This document shows, in pieces, positions 1 through 11,805 of a stretch of DNA of 64,000 nucleotides. Positions within the stretch are counted from its first letter, which is position 1. Each line of letters starts with the position of its first letter. Both the position numbers and the translations under genes were made by a program. The notes under the pieces are model-generated. The model did no database searches, was not told the origin of the DNA, and saw only the letters and a list, made by a program, of their open reading frames with translations. Origin of the DNA: Paragonimus westermani (lineage: Eukaryota > Platyhelminthes > Trematoda > Plagiorchiida > Troglotrematidae); the NCBI GenBank assembly GCA_008508345.1, contig QNGE01002714.1:40613-104612 (forward strand), given 5' to 3'.

Positions 1-358
1 AACACTACACACACGGTCCCAGCAGAGAGACATAGAGTCAATTCAGGCAGCAACGAGTACCACGCCCAAAGATGCTACAGCACACCATCAACACGCATAA
101 CAAACGCACGCATCTGATTTTTGTCTGGCTGCTCCCCTTTGGCCAATCTGACAAGGTTGAACCTGAAGGAACCGAAGTCCCAGTGAGCACAGCCCTCCGG
201 ATCAAAACAGCACACAAGCCTGACCACCACGCCAAGGTAGCAGAAAATGTCAGGTCAAAACTATACACTGAAACACTCACGCACTGATGATGTCACCTCC
301 CTTGGTGATGAGACGTTTGCAACCGAAATGCCAAGCTCGGCGAACATATCGATACCAA
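1..358 (+). repeat. dispersed repeat fragment (end of a family also seen at 17.6-18.0 kb)
   Basis: The last 75 bases (284-358) match both arms of the fold-back repeat at 17574-17993. They contain the hairpin TCACC / GGTGA followed by GATGAGACG and by ATGCCAAGCTCGG. The match to the left arm of that repeat continues upstream through GAAACACTCAC. The stretch around 75-160 also resembles 23160-23220 (shared CTGGCTGCTCCCCTT). Short open frames of 71-80 codons on both strands look incidental. No protein was recognised. Confidence 0.6.
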
Positions 359-992
359 CAGAATGCCTTGCTTGCATCACAGTTTAAGACTGAAAATACC
401 GGATGTCGTCATGAGACGATGAATGGCTCACATATCTAGTCTTGTGCGTTTTGCACTCCAGTTTGTCCACGGGCATTCAAAGAACCGAATTGAATAGTCC
501 CGTTTTGTGTGAATAACTTATTTCACTAAAAACCTCTCGATACGGAGGTTAAATATTTGAATCAGACATCCAACCAACGTGATGCAATTCGAATCACGTC
601 TTCGACAGTAGTTCCCAACGGTTGAGCGACCGCACTACGACAGAGTAGCTTCTAATGGAGTGATTAAGATGCCCGATGGGTATACGCGTTAAAGAAAACG
701 ATCACGGGACAGATCTACTGAAGAGTTACATATTGAAGCATTAGCAAACTTCCCCTTCTGATTAAGGTGCACACATGGAAAACTATATACCAGTGTTTTA
801 CAGTGTGCAGTCAAATAGGAATCATCACAATGAGATGACAGAGCATAACGCGTTGGACGGAGATATCTCTGTCTGAACATCGTTCAAGCCAACTTTACTT
901 GATGAGTACATGCAGAAATGAAGCCCAATGTGGAGTATTGTACTAAAAGTGGGCAACGGGAAACAACAGGCTATCACAATTCCGACTTCATT
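358..992. other. no recognised feature
   Basis: This is single-copy-looking sequence between the repeat at the window start and the tandem duplication. I saw no convincing open frame, RNA gene or transposon motif. Confidence 0.5.
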
Positions 993-2395
993 CGGTCTCG
1001 TTGCGCTAGAAAGCTATACACTAAAATAGTCATAAGGTATCAGTAGTGTATATATCCGTCGCGGAGACAGTTGCCACAAACAATGAAAAGGAGAGCAACC
1101 AACCTCGTTCATCAGCAGACTGACTATAACCAGTGTGGCGGGACCAATTCAGTATTAACATTGATCTCAAACAGTCAACGCAATTCTTTGCTTTGTTACC
1201 CCCAGAACGAAAAAGAGTCAGATGGAGGCTTAAATAAATTTAAATATTTATAAAAATGATAGGAAAGGATACTGTCAGGAATGCAAGTAGCCTGAAGATC
1301 CAAAAATAGTGCTCGGGAAAAGAACGAGGTAAAGTAAGAAAACTCAAGGCTAAAACGAAAAAAATAGCCACTAGAGGTGATTTGATAATACTTCCGGCAG
1401 TTCGGCGCGACGGCGGATTTCCTCTAAGGAATATTCTTTCAGAAGTACACCGTTTTCAAAAACGGGCATGAGGAGATCCTGAGGAAAGTACAAAAAACCA
1501 AACATAAAGAGTAGATATACACATACTGCTCTTTGAAAAATAACCTAAGGTGGCCCATTTTATGGACTCGAACAAAAAAGCATCAATCGTAATACCAGTT
1601 ACTATAATACTTACACAGGCTCAGTTTAAGTTGACCTATCCTGAACACGAATAGTCCAGATAATCTGGATACGGATCGTACGTACTCGAATCCCGTCATC
1701 AATGAACAACACCGAGGCGGTAAAACCACAAAAGTAGGTGTCGAGTCTTGCGTGTTTGTGTAATACACCCAGTTACTCGTAGAACTGTTCAATTAGAACC
1801 GAACCACAATTCGAGGAAAACAACGTATGAAACCATCACGGGGATTGCGATTGAGCTAAACCTGGCGATATATATCTTCTGGGGAAATAACGATGAGATC
1901 ACCGGGGTAATCGCCTAGGCGCTATAAAGTACAAAGGTATACCCTGTCCTTAAACAATAAGCATTGGCTAGACGCCACAGGAAATGAATGAGGATTCAGA
2001 AAATGATCATCAATATGGAAAGGTACACTGTCTGCAACATAAAAGCTGTTGCACTTGAGGGCATTGCTCTAATCTCGCTTGGCCTTCGAAGTATAAAACG
2101 CAGACAAAACAACTTAGTGACCAGCACATACGACTTTGAGTAACAAAAGCTCCTGAATTAGATATGCCACACGAACGACAAAATCGGGACACAGTAATTA
2201 CCGAAGCTCGAAAGTCTTGTCCAGTCTTTTATGAACCTAGTAGGACAAGTTAGCACCCACAGATTCACGTGAACAGACAACGAGGATTCCGGAAGCAGCT
2301 TTTGATTAGATGAAAAAATATTCGTAAAGACTCATGGTGCTTTCAAACTACCAATGAAAGGTGGACTAAAATACGGTCCTTTGTTTTGAAACATC
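993..2395. repeat. tandem duplication, copy 1 (1403-bp unit)
   Basis: The block starting CGGTCTCGTTGCGC is repeated directly from 2396, an offset of exactly 1403 bases. By eye the copies are identical over almost their whole length. The only difference I found is CC versus CT near the end (2379 versus 3782). All short open frames in the unit translate identically in both copies. None of them (at most 69 codons) resembles a known protein, so the unit looks non-coding. Confidence 0.93.
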
Positions 2396-3797
2396 CGGTC
2401 TCGTTGCGCTAGAAAGCTATACACTAAAATAGTCATAAGGTATCAGTAGTGTATATATCCGTCGCGGAGACAGTTGCCACAAACAATGAAAAGGAGAGCA
2501 ACCAACCTCGTTCATCAGCAGACTGACTATAACCAGTGTGGCGGGACCAATTCAGTATTAACATTGATCTCAAACAGTCAACGCAATTCTTTGCTTTGTT
2601 ACCCCCAGAACGAAAAAGAGTCAGATGGAGGCTTAAATAAATTTAAATATTTATAAAAATGATAGGAAAGGATACTGTCAGGAATGCAAGTAGCCTGAAG
2701 ATCCAAAAATAGTGCTCGGGAAAAGAACGAGGTAAAGTAAGAAAACTCAAGGCTAAAACGAAAAAAATAGCCACTAGAGGTGATTTGATAATACTTCCGG
2801 CAGTTCGGCGCGACGGCGGATTTCCTCTAAGGAATATTCTTTCAGAAGTACACCGTTTTCAAAAACGGGCATGAGGAGATCCTGAGGAAAGTACAAAAAA
2901 CCAAACATAAAGAGTAGATATACACATACTGCTCTTTGAAAAATAACCTAAGGTGGCCCATTTTATGGACTCGAACAAAAAAGCATCAATCGTAATACCA
3001 GTTACTATAATACTTACACAGGCTCAGTTTAAGTTGACCTATCCTGAACACGAATAGTCCAGATAATCTGGATACGGATCGTACGTACTCGAATCCCGTC
3101 ATCAATGAACAACACCGAGGCGGTAAAACCACAAAAGTAGGTGTCGAGTCTTGCGTGTTTGTGTAATACACCCAGTTACTCGTAGAACTGTTCAATTAGA
3201 ACCGAACCACAATTCGAGGAAAACAACGTATGAAACCATCACGGGGATTGCGATTGAGCTAAACCTGGCGATATATATCTTCTGGGGAAATAACGATGAG
3301 ATCACCGGGGTAATCGCCTAGGCGCTATAAAGTACAAAGGTATACCCTGTCCTTAAACAATAAGCATTGGCTAGACGCCACAGGAAATGAATGAGGATTC
3401 AGAAAATGATCATCAATATGGAAAGGTACACTGTCTGCAACATAAAAGCTGTTGCACTTGAGGGCATTGCTCTAATCTCGCTTGGCCTTCGAAGTATAAA
3501 ACGCAGACAAAACAACTTAGTGACCAGCACATACGACTTTGAGTAACAAAAGCTCCTGAATTAGATATGCCACACGAACGACAAAATCGGGACACAGTAA
3601 TTACCGAAGCTCGAAAGTCTTGTCCAGTCTTTTATGAACCTAGTAGGACAAGTTAGCACCCACAGATTCACGTGAACAGACAACGAGGATTCCGGAAGCA
3701 GCTTTTGATTAGATGAAAAAATATTCGTAAAGACTCATGGTGCTTTCAAACTACCAATGAAAGGTGGACTAAAATACGGTCTTTTGTTTTGAAACAT
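2396..3797. repeat. tandem duplication, copy 2
   Basis: This is the second copy of the block at 993. It ends at GAAACAT (3797), after which the sequence becomes unrelated. There are no terminal inverted repeats, no TG...CA ends and no target-site duplication, so this is a segmental tandem duplication and not a transposon. Confidence 0.93.
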
Positions 3798-6700
3798 GCA
3801 ACGATTGAACGCATTTTCGATAGAAAACCGCTTTTTTCATCACGCTGATTAAAAATGAATGTCCAACACTACATTATCACATAATTGGTAAGCAGAGATG
3901 TACGACGGTTTGAGCAGTAAGTAAACCGAATTAGACCGTTCGAAAATACGTGATTGTTTGCATTGGTTAACAAAAATGGTCAGACAGCCGTTAGCACTGC
4001 TTAGATGCCGTGGACCAAACGCTACATACCTACGACTCTCGCTATCCAGTCATTGAATGTCTACGTGAGCGCGCTTGCCCCTCGATACCAGTAGTCTAGA
4101 TTACCTTTAACCAATAGCTCTTCGATTTACTGGCTGTCATAATAAATACCTCACCAGATAAGCGTTAGAACTTTCCAGAAATAGTATATCCTGAAGTAGT
4201 GAAGTCAGCTGACATAAACCCAGTCTGGCTTGTTCAGTGTCGTCATGTAATTTGTTAACACGACACGGAGAAACGTTCGATCTCAGTTGGTGGTGGTGGT
4301 GACGTTGTGTCACTGTCAATAGGTCAATCACGCAGTCAACACATAAAAGAGCCGTGTTGTTATTTTGGCCTCACAACAACATTATCACTATAGTGATGAT
4401 ATAAACGGTTGACCAAAGGAAACCACACATATAAGTGGGAGCCGTTTTGCTTCAGCATCAATTCACCAAGATGCGTGTGTATATTCAGCATTAAACTACG
4501 CCCTGAACATAAGGTAGAACAGAGAAGGTATTGGCGTCGAAACAGCATGTAGAACGCTTTGAACAAATGCGCAGCAAGGTTTGAAGGCACAATGGTGGAG
4601 GAAACCAGGATACATTAAGCAGCTTAGTAACAGAGGGTGAAGAATAGGTGCAGTAAGCTTCATCAGATGCGAACCAGCCCAATAATCATAACATTAACGG
4701 TTACATATATACAAGATAGTTTTCCATAGATTGTGATGTTCATCCTTCTATCCAGCTGTGTGTGACCTACTGGATACTGTTTCGAGCCAGTTAAAACGAT
4801 GAGAGGTGTTGAGCCGAAAAATGGTGTCCATACGGCACAGGCGATCGACATCAAGGAGTGCATGTGTGTAAAATTAATGCTTACAGGGAAAGAGGGCACA
4901 GCCTAACGTGTCTGGTTCAACTGCGATTACTCGGTTTTGATGCAGCTCTAACCACTGTGTAGAGGTTTTGCATTCTGGTGAACAATGTCGTGCTAGGTGT
5001 TCGATTTTGTCCAGTAGGTCATATGAACGTTATGTGGTTTCCAACTGCAAACCGTCAAGTATTTTTGAAAGAGGAATCACATTCTGCGTTACATACATTC
5101 CACCACTAGTTACAGATCAGAAGAATCGTAATGGTAACGTGTTTGTGGTCGGTAACGTGAAAAACTGCGTTCGGAATCGCAATCGTGCGTCTTGGGGCCT
5201 TTGTTGAGATTGACGGTTGAGCGGGGTTCTCAAACGATAAGGATACTGTAACAACCATCCCACGTGATCAGCTTCGGGTAGGGAGTAGATCATAGTGAAG
5301 TCATGAGAAAATTGGAACTTTCGACTGATCGGATAGATTAGCGGACGAATTCAGTGATTTTGGATTAAAAAGGATGCCTAAAAATGAGCATCCACCGAAT
5401 GAGTAACATAATTAGTTGAAAAACTGGGAATAAAACGACTAAATCTTCAACACACTAATGACAGTTGAGAAGATGCCATGGTAACGACGTTATGAAGAAA
5501 GTGAAGCCAGTGCTTACCGTTCAAAAGATAATGATGGGTGTATGCTAACCAATACTCAGTGACTGATAAAATCATAGTGAGTAAACTCAAATAAAATAAA
5601 GAAAAATGATACTTATAAAGCGAAACTGACAAATGACTTCCCTACACAAATCACCGTGATCGACTATTGTGTGATCCACAGGAACAGATATCCGTTTGCA
5701 ATGCATTATCATAATAAATAGGATCGGTAAATTGGGTAAACGTGGATCGTAGTGTAATAAGTTTAGAAGTTGTATTCAGTGGGATGGACGAATATTTATG
5801 AGAAGTGTGAACAGACAAAATCTACTGGAAGAAGTAAGCCAAAGATTGTGAATAATGGCCGAGGTTCTGTTTTAGCACGATCTGAATGAAAATCGAACTG
5901 CAACAAAGAAACAGTGGTTATGAGTTAGCAACGGAACGGTTTATTTAAAGTCGACCAAGGTTAACTATACGGTTGCGTTGACCTTCTAAGAATATCAACT
6001 TTAATATGCACCCACTGGGGATAGACGTACAGAGCATTCCATAAAAGAAACGCGCCTTAGAAAAGTTATGATCATCTACTGAATACGATCGTTTTGCAGT
6101 ACACCCAAATAGCAAAACCCAGCTGTTAGTGCTTTGGAAACTTTAATCACGTCATGGATATATAAATCTTATTTGTAAAACTATCAGGAGTAACTAAAAA
6201 TGTGACGTATGAGGAAACGTGTACTACAAAACCTCTGCAGTCAGGACAGATAAACGCGATATCACAGCAACCAAAGGTTCCAACCCACATGTAAACATAA
6301 ATAGGGCAGTAAAATCTTTCAAACGGTGACGAGACACTCTTATAGGAATCCGGGTTGTAAAAGAGAATAGCCTACGTAGTGTATTTTGAAAAATAACCGA
6401 AAGGTTACTTGATATGAAAGGAAGACGGTATCAAAGGTGGCTTACACTTAGAAGAACAACAATGGACAGGTCGATTAAACCTATGCTGTATGAACAGAGC
6501 ATCCGAATGGTATGTGCCATGAACAATCACATTACGCTCGTCGATGTTTAACAAACAAGTACTCAAATATTTTGCACAGAGAGCTTGCTTACGCATGTAC
6601 ACACATCGATAATGTAAGTGAAGTATGTAAGATATCTGCACTAAATTACGTAAGAATGAAAAATAGTTTGGGCGTCGTGTTTGATATGCTACCAATAAAC

Positions 6701-8337
6701 AGACTGAGAATAACGCAACGTTATGAGCAAACTGGAATAGTCTACGATTACAACACTCTCGAGGAAGGCCACCCGAGGTGGTTGAAACGTAGAGTATTGC
6801 AAACTGCTCCTAACGTTTTATTATTCTCAATCTGTTAATCACAAAGTGAAGTATGTTATAAGACAGAAAGCCATCACTGTTGGCTAAATTTTCACCGAGC
6901 AGTGAATAGCACAGAGAGAGCAGGCAGGCCGTAGGACAAAACCACTTGGTATATTTCCCTCAAAGGCTAGAAGGAAACGCGCGGAAAAGCTAACAAATGG
7001 TGAAGACAGGACCTACTGCTGATCCGACAATGCTAATGCAACCTTGGTTAAGAAAACCAAAACAGGCGTAGGGAAGTTGTGACATGCTTTTCGACAAACA
7101 AGAGAAGCTTGTGGTTAGTGAGCAGCAAAAATCCACAACAGCTCGAATTAAAGACAGAGTCGAAGTCACTTAGACGTTCCACGAAATCGTAACACTCAGA
7201 ATCATATTTATGTCTGGCTGATGAGCTACCGCATTCTCCCCAAAACGATTAACTGAACTTTGCACATGCATTTGTTTTCCCGAACAAATCCGAGAGAACT
7301 TTCAAAACTGCTGGTTTGGGTCACTGATGCATTCGAAGCTCAAGCAATTTTAACAGAAGATTCTAGCGATTGTAATCAGACGACTTACATCTGCGGTGTC
7401 TAGAAACACTTGTTCATGAATCTGACTCTGCCTCCTATGTAGTGACTCTTACAAACACACTGACAAATTATCTGTCTTTGGTGGTTTGAGACAAAGAATG
7501 GCTGTTGCCATTATATTGAAAGTGTAGAGAAATCGTGTGATATCAGCCTTCTGCCTACTTTGTTCAAATACCTTACATTCATTCTTCCAACTACCGTTCG
7601 GTTGTTAGTTAAAAGTTAGCACACTTGCAATTGAAAAGAATGCTTAAAATGTGGTCACCTTTTGACCTCCTTCCTACTCTCAGTGCAATACACAAGGTAC
7701 CGAGGAAGATACACTGGTTTATACAGCCATGTGACAGTAGACATACAAACACTTAGGACCCATCCAGTTGATTAAAAAAATCCACCCGAAATTGCAAACA
7801 AACAACTGGTCTGGCTTCAGTCCGACGAAACGTGTCAGATTATATGACAATCATAGTAACACACGCAAATAAGACGCCGCACACGATGCTAGAACAGGGT
7901 ATAACCAAAACGAATTGGAAGAACGTGTACAGATTATGGATGCAATGAAAGGATTCAACACTAGTGCATGGGATGTTAAATTGTCATTACTGTATTGTTT
8001 ATGGAAAAACGAGGCTGATACACCTATAGAAACGCCGAGGAATAGCCCAGTTATCATGCTCCGGTCAACATTCAGGTACTGACACCATGGCTGTGCAAAC
8101 GTTTACCTCAAAAACGGTGCCAGGCTCAAATGATATGACATGGTTTCTACATCATGGGTAGGATTATACTAACACCGACATGAACCACCCTCACCAAACG
8201 TACGATGAAGCAACGAAAACCAGTGGTAAAACAACTAAGCGAGATACAAATTAAGGCCTGTTAACCACAATTAAACGACTTCGCAGCGTGACCTTAAGAG
8301 AAGCAGAGACAGAGAGAGTAATAAGTGGGCACCTCAT
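3798..8337. other. 4.5 kb without recognised genes
   Basis: The longest open frame is 108 codons on the plus strand (6512-6838). It has no motif I recognise, and its base use resembles its surroundings. The other frames are 60-100 codons. If NAMPT ends near 15.0 kb, this stretch is downstream intergenic sequence. Confidence 0.5.
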
Positions 8338-8863
8338 TGTGCGGTGGATTATGAAGCCGGAGGTGCGGGTGCTCCAACTCTCGGCAGAGTACATCCACGA
8401 AGCGGCAAGTTACGTCCAAAAGCCCACAGCGAGCGGGTCGCGGACAGCATGGGCGACCGGATGGGCCATCGCTCAACTGGATCGGACCAACGGACGAGAC
8501 ATGGCAGGCAAAATGGGGTGGATAACCAGATCGGGGACACGGTCATTCGAACATCCGGAAAAATATCTCGACGTGGTCTTAGAATACGACTAGAGGCCAG
8601 AGTAGATGGATTGAGGGCAGCACGAGCGACCGGACGGGCCAACGCCCAACGAGATCGACCCAACAGACGACGAATGGTAGGCGAAAATCGACCTGACAGA
8701 AGGCGTCGGACACAAACCGGACCGAAGTGCACACGACTTGTGAGCGGGAAGCGGGGTTGTTGTGGGCCGGAATTATGATTCATAAACGCGAGCGTGCGTG
8801 TGGCATAGTGACCAGCGTGTTGGACAATCAAGACTGTACTTTGTAGGACGGCTTTTCGATACA
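8338..8863 (+). repeat. 5' LTR of decayed Ty3/gypsy element
   Basis: The 492-bp core beginning GTGGATTATGAAGCC at 8344 recurs at 13452 and 13944, where it follows a polypurine tract. The LTR begins TGT and ends TTTCGATACA, matching TTTCGCTACA at the end of the 3' LTR. The core differs from the 3' copies by very few bases (for example TCTTAG versus TCGTAG near 8580). The LTR is GC-rich and stop-poor, so it carries long overlapping open frames (144 to 222 codons) on both strands that are not genes. Confidence 0.82.
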
Positions 8864-8864
8864 C

Positions 8865-8882
8865 TGGTGCCGTGCAGTGAAC
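8865..8882 (+). promoter_or_regulatory. primer binding site of decayed gypsy element (tRNA-His-like)
   Basis: TGGTGCCGTG starts one base after the LTR end. It is complementary to the 3' end expected for eukaryotic tRNA-His (…CACGGCACCA) over about 10 bases, and the match then stops. The position is right for minus-strand priming; the tRNA identity is inferred. Confidence 0.5.
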
Positions 8883-8926
8883 ACAACGCAATGAAGCTGC
8901 CATGACCAAATCAATTTGCGGATAGA

Positions 8927-9362
8927 GACCTGGAAGAGTGGCTGTCGCAATTTGAGGGGATTGCGGTTTGTAGCGGATTGAAGAGCGAGGCACAGCCCTT
9001 AACGACATTAGAAACACTGCTCACCGGACGAGTGTTGTATCTGTATTCGAGCCCCGTCCGCTACATGCCTTACGGACAATAACAACGGTAGTGAGAACAA
9101 GTGACTCAATAGAAACGCATAGTGTCTTGTCCCATTTTCAAGCATTCGGGTCATTTTAAAGCGCATGGACGGGTGAGCCGTTGATCGTTGAAGCCGCGAC
9201 CAATCAGAACACATTTCGAGCCTTGACACGAGTGTGGGGCACACAGGCGGACTTGACGCGTATGCAACAACGAGCGAAAGCCGTCTATGCCATGTGCAAA
9301 CAAACAAACGCCACAAAATCGTACTCAGAAATGAGACCGACATTGATTCAGAAATTCACAAG
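8927..9362 (+). pseudogene. gag fragment, 5' part (decayed gypsy)
   Basis: From 8927 a frame reads as the start of a gypsy Gag: an EEW…FEG core, followed later by a segment with …YSEMRPTLIQKF (about 9325-9355) typical of the middle of Ty3-type Gag. Stops and frameshifts separate the segments. The fragment is cut at about 9362 by the Penelope-like insertion. The Gag assignment rests on this pattern and on the position between the PBS and the rest of the element. Confidence 0.6.
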
Positions 9363-9394
9363 ACTCGGCCTACAGATAGATTGACGGGGTAGCG

Positions 9395-9997
9395 ATGGGT
9401 AGCCCGCTCGGCCCTATTCTGACAGACATTTTCGTAGCAAAACTTGAGCAACAAGTGAAAGGACAGTTATCTTCAGTGCAGCTATACAAGCGATACGTCG
9501 ATGATATTTTTCTCATCGCACACAATCAACTGCAAACGCAGAGCTTGATTGGTCGAATGAATTCTTTGCACCCAAACACACATTTCAGTACGGAAGGCGA
9601 GAATCAAAACAGCCTACCATTTCTAGATATACGACGCATCAGGAGAAATACAGATGGCCCGATTAAACAAAGCGTCCATCGTAAAAGCATTTGGACAGGT
9701 CAGTACCTGCATTTTGAAAGTTTCGTTCCCCGATCCCACAAAAAAAGTTTGGTGCGCGCTTTGTTTGGTCGGGCGAGACGTATTTGCACTGATGGTACTG
9801 TTCAAAAAGTGATGGTCCTGGTAGAGACCACCCTACAACTGGACGGTTACCCTAAACCGTTTATTGCAAGGTTTAAACATCCCAATGACAGGAATTCGAT
9901 TCAACAGTGTCCAAAAAGCCGGTATTTCTTCGTCTTCCCTTTCAGGGTGATGATATATGTTAACTTATTCACTGCCGTATGGTTCGTTCTATCGTGA
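9395..9997 (+). pseudogene. Penelope-like reverse transcriptase fragment
   Basis: This 200-codon open frame covers RT motifs 4-7 of the Penelope family: MGSPLGP at residues 1-7, YVDD at 34-37 and SLPFLDI near 70-76. The true reading frame extends a few codons upstream, where YRQID appears as YR-stop-ID. The fingers domain is missing and the last ~25 codons leave the family pattern, so the frame is shifted near its end. Known full-length proteins of this family join an RT to a GIY-YIG nuclease. This piece lacks the N-terminal half and is not functional. Confidence 0.85.
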
Positions 9998-10089
9998 GAA
10001 CACACAATTTAGTTGTCCCAGTGATGCTGCTCAGAACATTCCGGATTCCGACACCCAGTGTGAAACAGCTGGAACCCGAGTCAGCCAAA

Positions 10090-10390
10090 TCCAACCTTAT
10101 CTATAAATATCGATGTAGATGCGGATCATCTACAGGACTGAGCGCCACTTGCGAACCTGGGTCATGGAGCACATCTCAAAGTGGGTCCAGAAACAGGACA
10201 CACAAACACGACGCCACAGCCACCCATAAAAACAAGGAGCCTGCATCGTCTATTGCGTGTCACATTCTAATGACGCAACATTAATGTGATCCCACAACGG
10301 CATTTCGCGTTATCTACTCAACGTCATACAGGTGAACACTGGGCTATGCTGAAGCGGTTGCAATCCGAAAGTTAAAACCTGTGTTGTGTG
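10090..10390 (+). pseudogene. GIY-YIG endonuclease domain remnant (Penelope-like element)
   Basis: Three plus-strand frames together give a GIY-YIG-like region. The first ends YRCRCGSS (about 10110-10130). The second reads YRTERHLRTWVMEHISKW (about 10130-10190). The third has KEPASSIACHI (about 10232-10270), then AEAVAIRKLKPVLCVQ (about 10345-10390). At least three frameshifts and several stops are needed. The motif order matches the C-terminus of Penelope-like proteins. Confidence 0.7.
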
Positions 10391-10611
10391 TTCAGAAATA
10401 AGTGTTTGTAGAGTTGTCTATATCTTGGTGGCGACAATGATTGTGCACTCTGATAATTGACTTTCTCTGGTATCTAGTTTGCTTTCTCATACTGATATAT
10501 AAATGGTTTGTAGTATACACTCGTGAAGTTGCAGCGAAATTTGTCCGGAAATAAATCCTACAATATCAACTTATTGCATTTTTTAACAAATTCTTGAGAA
10601 AAAAATGTTTC

Positions 10612-11060
10612 AAATTCATCAAGGAACGACATCCACAGCGGCAATAGGTCGTTTTATGACGCCGGGTCTTGCGACATTCAAGAGCCCCTGGTATACTATC
10701 AACACTTCTTAAGACAGTTGACGTTGGGCTTACCGGATAGATTGGTCAGAGGGCGGTTTATCCAGAGTTTGCAGCCGGAGTTGCAGAAGAGAGTTCAGAT
10801 AGCCCAGTCTGGTGCCATTACGGACATCAAACGGCTTATAGGAATTGCACGGCGTCTACCAGCACGGACGCAAGGCGGACGGCTGAATTGAGGAGAAAGT
10901 TGGGCAACTGACGAAAGCAGTGGAAGGTTTGAAGACGAACGTGGAACCCAGCATGTGAGCAATCTGACTATAATCATTTTGTTTGTAACAGGATGGGACA
11001 CTTTGCCCATCAATGCCCTAAAAGAAGTCTTCCTTCCTGTTTTTCGGTGGTAACAGGTTG
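10612..11060 (+). pseudogene. gag fragment, 3' part, with zinc knuckle (decayed gypsy)
   Basis: After the Penelope insertion Gag resumes. From 10697 an open stretch reads as the end of a capsid domain (…FLRQLTLGLPDRLVRG…, then IQSLQPELQKR). A CCHC-type knuckle lies at 10975-11016, reading HFVCNRMGHFAHQC, with the first cysteine replaced by histidine. Stops interrupt the frame near 10890 and after the knuckle. Confidence 0.75.
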
Positions 11061-11079
11061 TCATGGGGGCGTTCAACTG

Positions 11080-11379
11080 TAGAAGGTTCTGATCGAGGGA
11101 GGACAAAAGAGTGCGACAGTAGATACGGGGGCCGGTACATCAATTACAGACAGAGTACGAGGACTGCCCGCTAATCCCGGCAACTGGCAGGTAGTGATGG
11201 TCGGAGGGACGGCGTTAAAGACACTGGGGACCCAGAACCTTGAAATCCAGATAAGTGGTATAAAGCTACGCCATGCACTGTTAGTTACTGACAATGTGGA
11301 AGGGACGATAATAGGCGCTGATCTGCTACGCCGAATGAACACAATCGCAGACCTGGAGAGGAACGAGTTGCATGTTTGA
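11080..11379 (+). pseudogene. aspartic protease domain (decayed gypsy)
   Basis: The retroviral-type protease motif VDTGAGTSITD begins at 11119, with the catalytic Asp codon at 11122. The frame stays open to a stop at 11377-11379, ending in the GADLLRRM segment typical of the flap end and C-terminal strand (about 11315-11345). The catalytic residues are intact, but the domain is cut off from Gag and RT by stops. Confidence 0.75.
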
Positions 11380-11479
11380 TGGTGATGTCGTGAAGTCCCA
11401 CCGCGAAGACAACAAGGGGCGGTGGCGAATGGGTGGCGTCTCTGTGAACCCCCAGCCAGAATGTCCATTCCCAGCCATC

Positions 11480-11805
11480 AAGTAGTGTATTAATGAACTT
11501 GCTGACTTATTCAGTAATGCGGATGATCAATACGGATTCTGTACGTGGATAGAACACTTGACAGACCTACAGCCGGGTAAGAAATGCAAACCAGTGAGTC
11601 GGAGAATACCACTCAAATTAATTGAGGAAGTGGAAAGGCAGTTAAAGATGTTGGAGAAAAGAGTAATTCAACGGACGAGCAGCCCATTTTCAACACTGGT
11701 AGTGCTGACTAGAAAACGGACTGAAACTACCGATTTTGCGTGGATTGCAAACGGCCGAACCGAGTGGCGATTAAAGACGCGTTCCCGACGCCCGATCCCC
11801 AAACC
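11480..11805 (+). pseudogene. reverse transcriptase N-terminal part, palm deleted (decayed gypsy)
   Basis: An open frame from 11558 carries the usual gypsy RT start (R-IPLKLIEEVERQLK, RTSSPFSTLVVL). A frameshift near 11725 moves the motif YRFCVDCKRPNRVAIKDAFP into another frame. The sequence then jumps directly to RNase H, so the block with the YxDD box is missing. In intact elements that block is several hundred bases long. The element therefore has no RT active site. Confidence 0.8.

Larger units (their letters stand above)
9363..10611 (+). mobile_element. Penelope-like element, 5'-truncated, nested in gag
   Basis: An RT region starts with the Penelope hallmark DGVAMGSPLGP (about 9384) and continues with the intact catalytic box YVDD in YKRYVDDIFLIA (about 9490-9525) and the LPFLDI motif. 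Downstream, split over three frames, lies a GIY-YIG-type C-terminal domain: a CRCGSS segment, then YRTERHLRTWVMEH, and last a segment ending AIRKLKPVLCVQ. The 3' tail is non-coding. Near-identical 11-12 base sequences (AAATTCA[T]CAAG) flank it at 9352-9362 and 10612-10623, as expected for a target-site duplication. Confidence 0.85.

Noticed and set aside
6512..6838. 108-codon plus-strand frame as a gene
   Set aside because: It has no domain, no splice context and no codon pattern distinguishing it from surrounding sequence. Frames of this size are expected by chance in 64 kb.
8344..9017. Long overlapping open frames (101, 144 and 222 codons) on both strands in the 492-bp repeat, also at 13.4-14.5 kb
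   Set aside because: They lie in LTR sequence that is GC-rich and poor in stops. Three frames are open at once and none has a domain, so they are treated as composition effects.
10440..10611. A hammerhead ribozyme in the 3' tail of the Penelope-like element, as known from relatives
   Set aside because: No CTGATGA...GAAA arrangement is present there. The GAAGTTGCAGCGAAA stretch lacks the required core.
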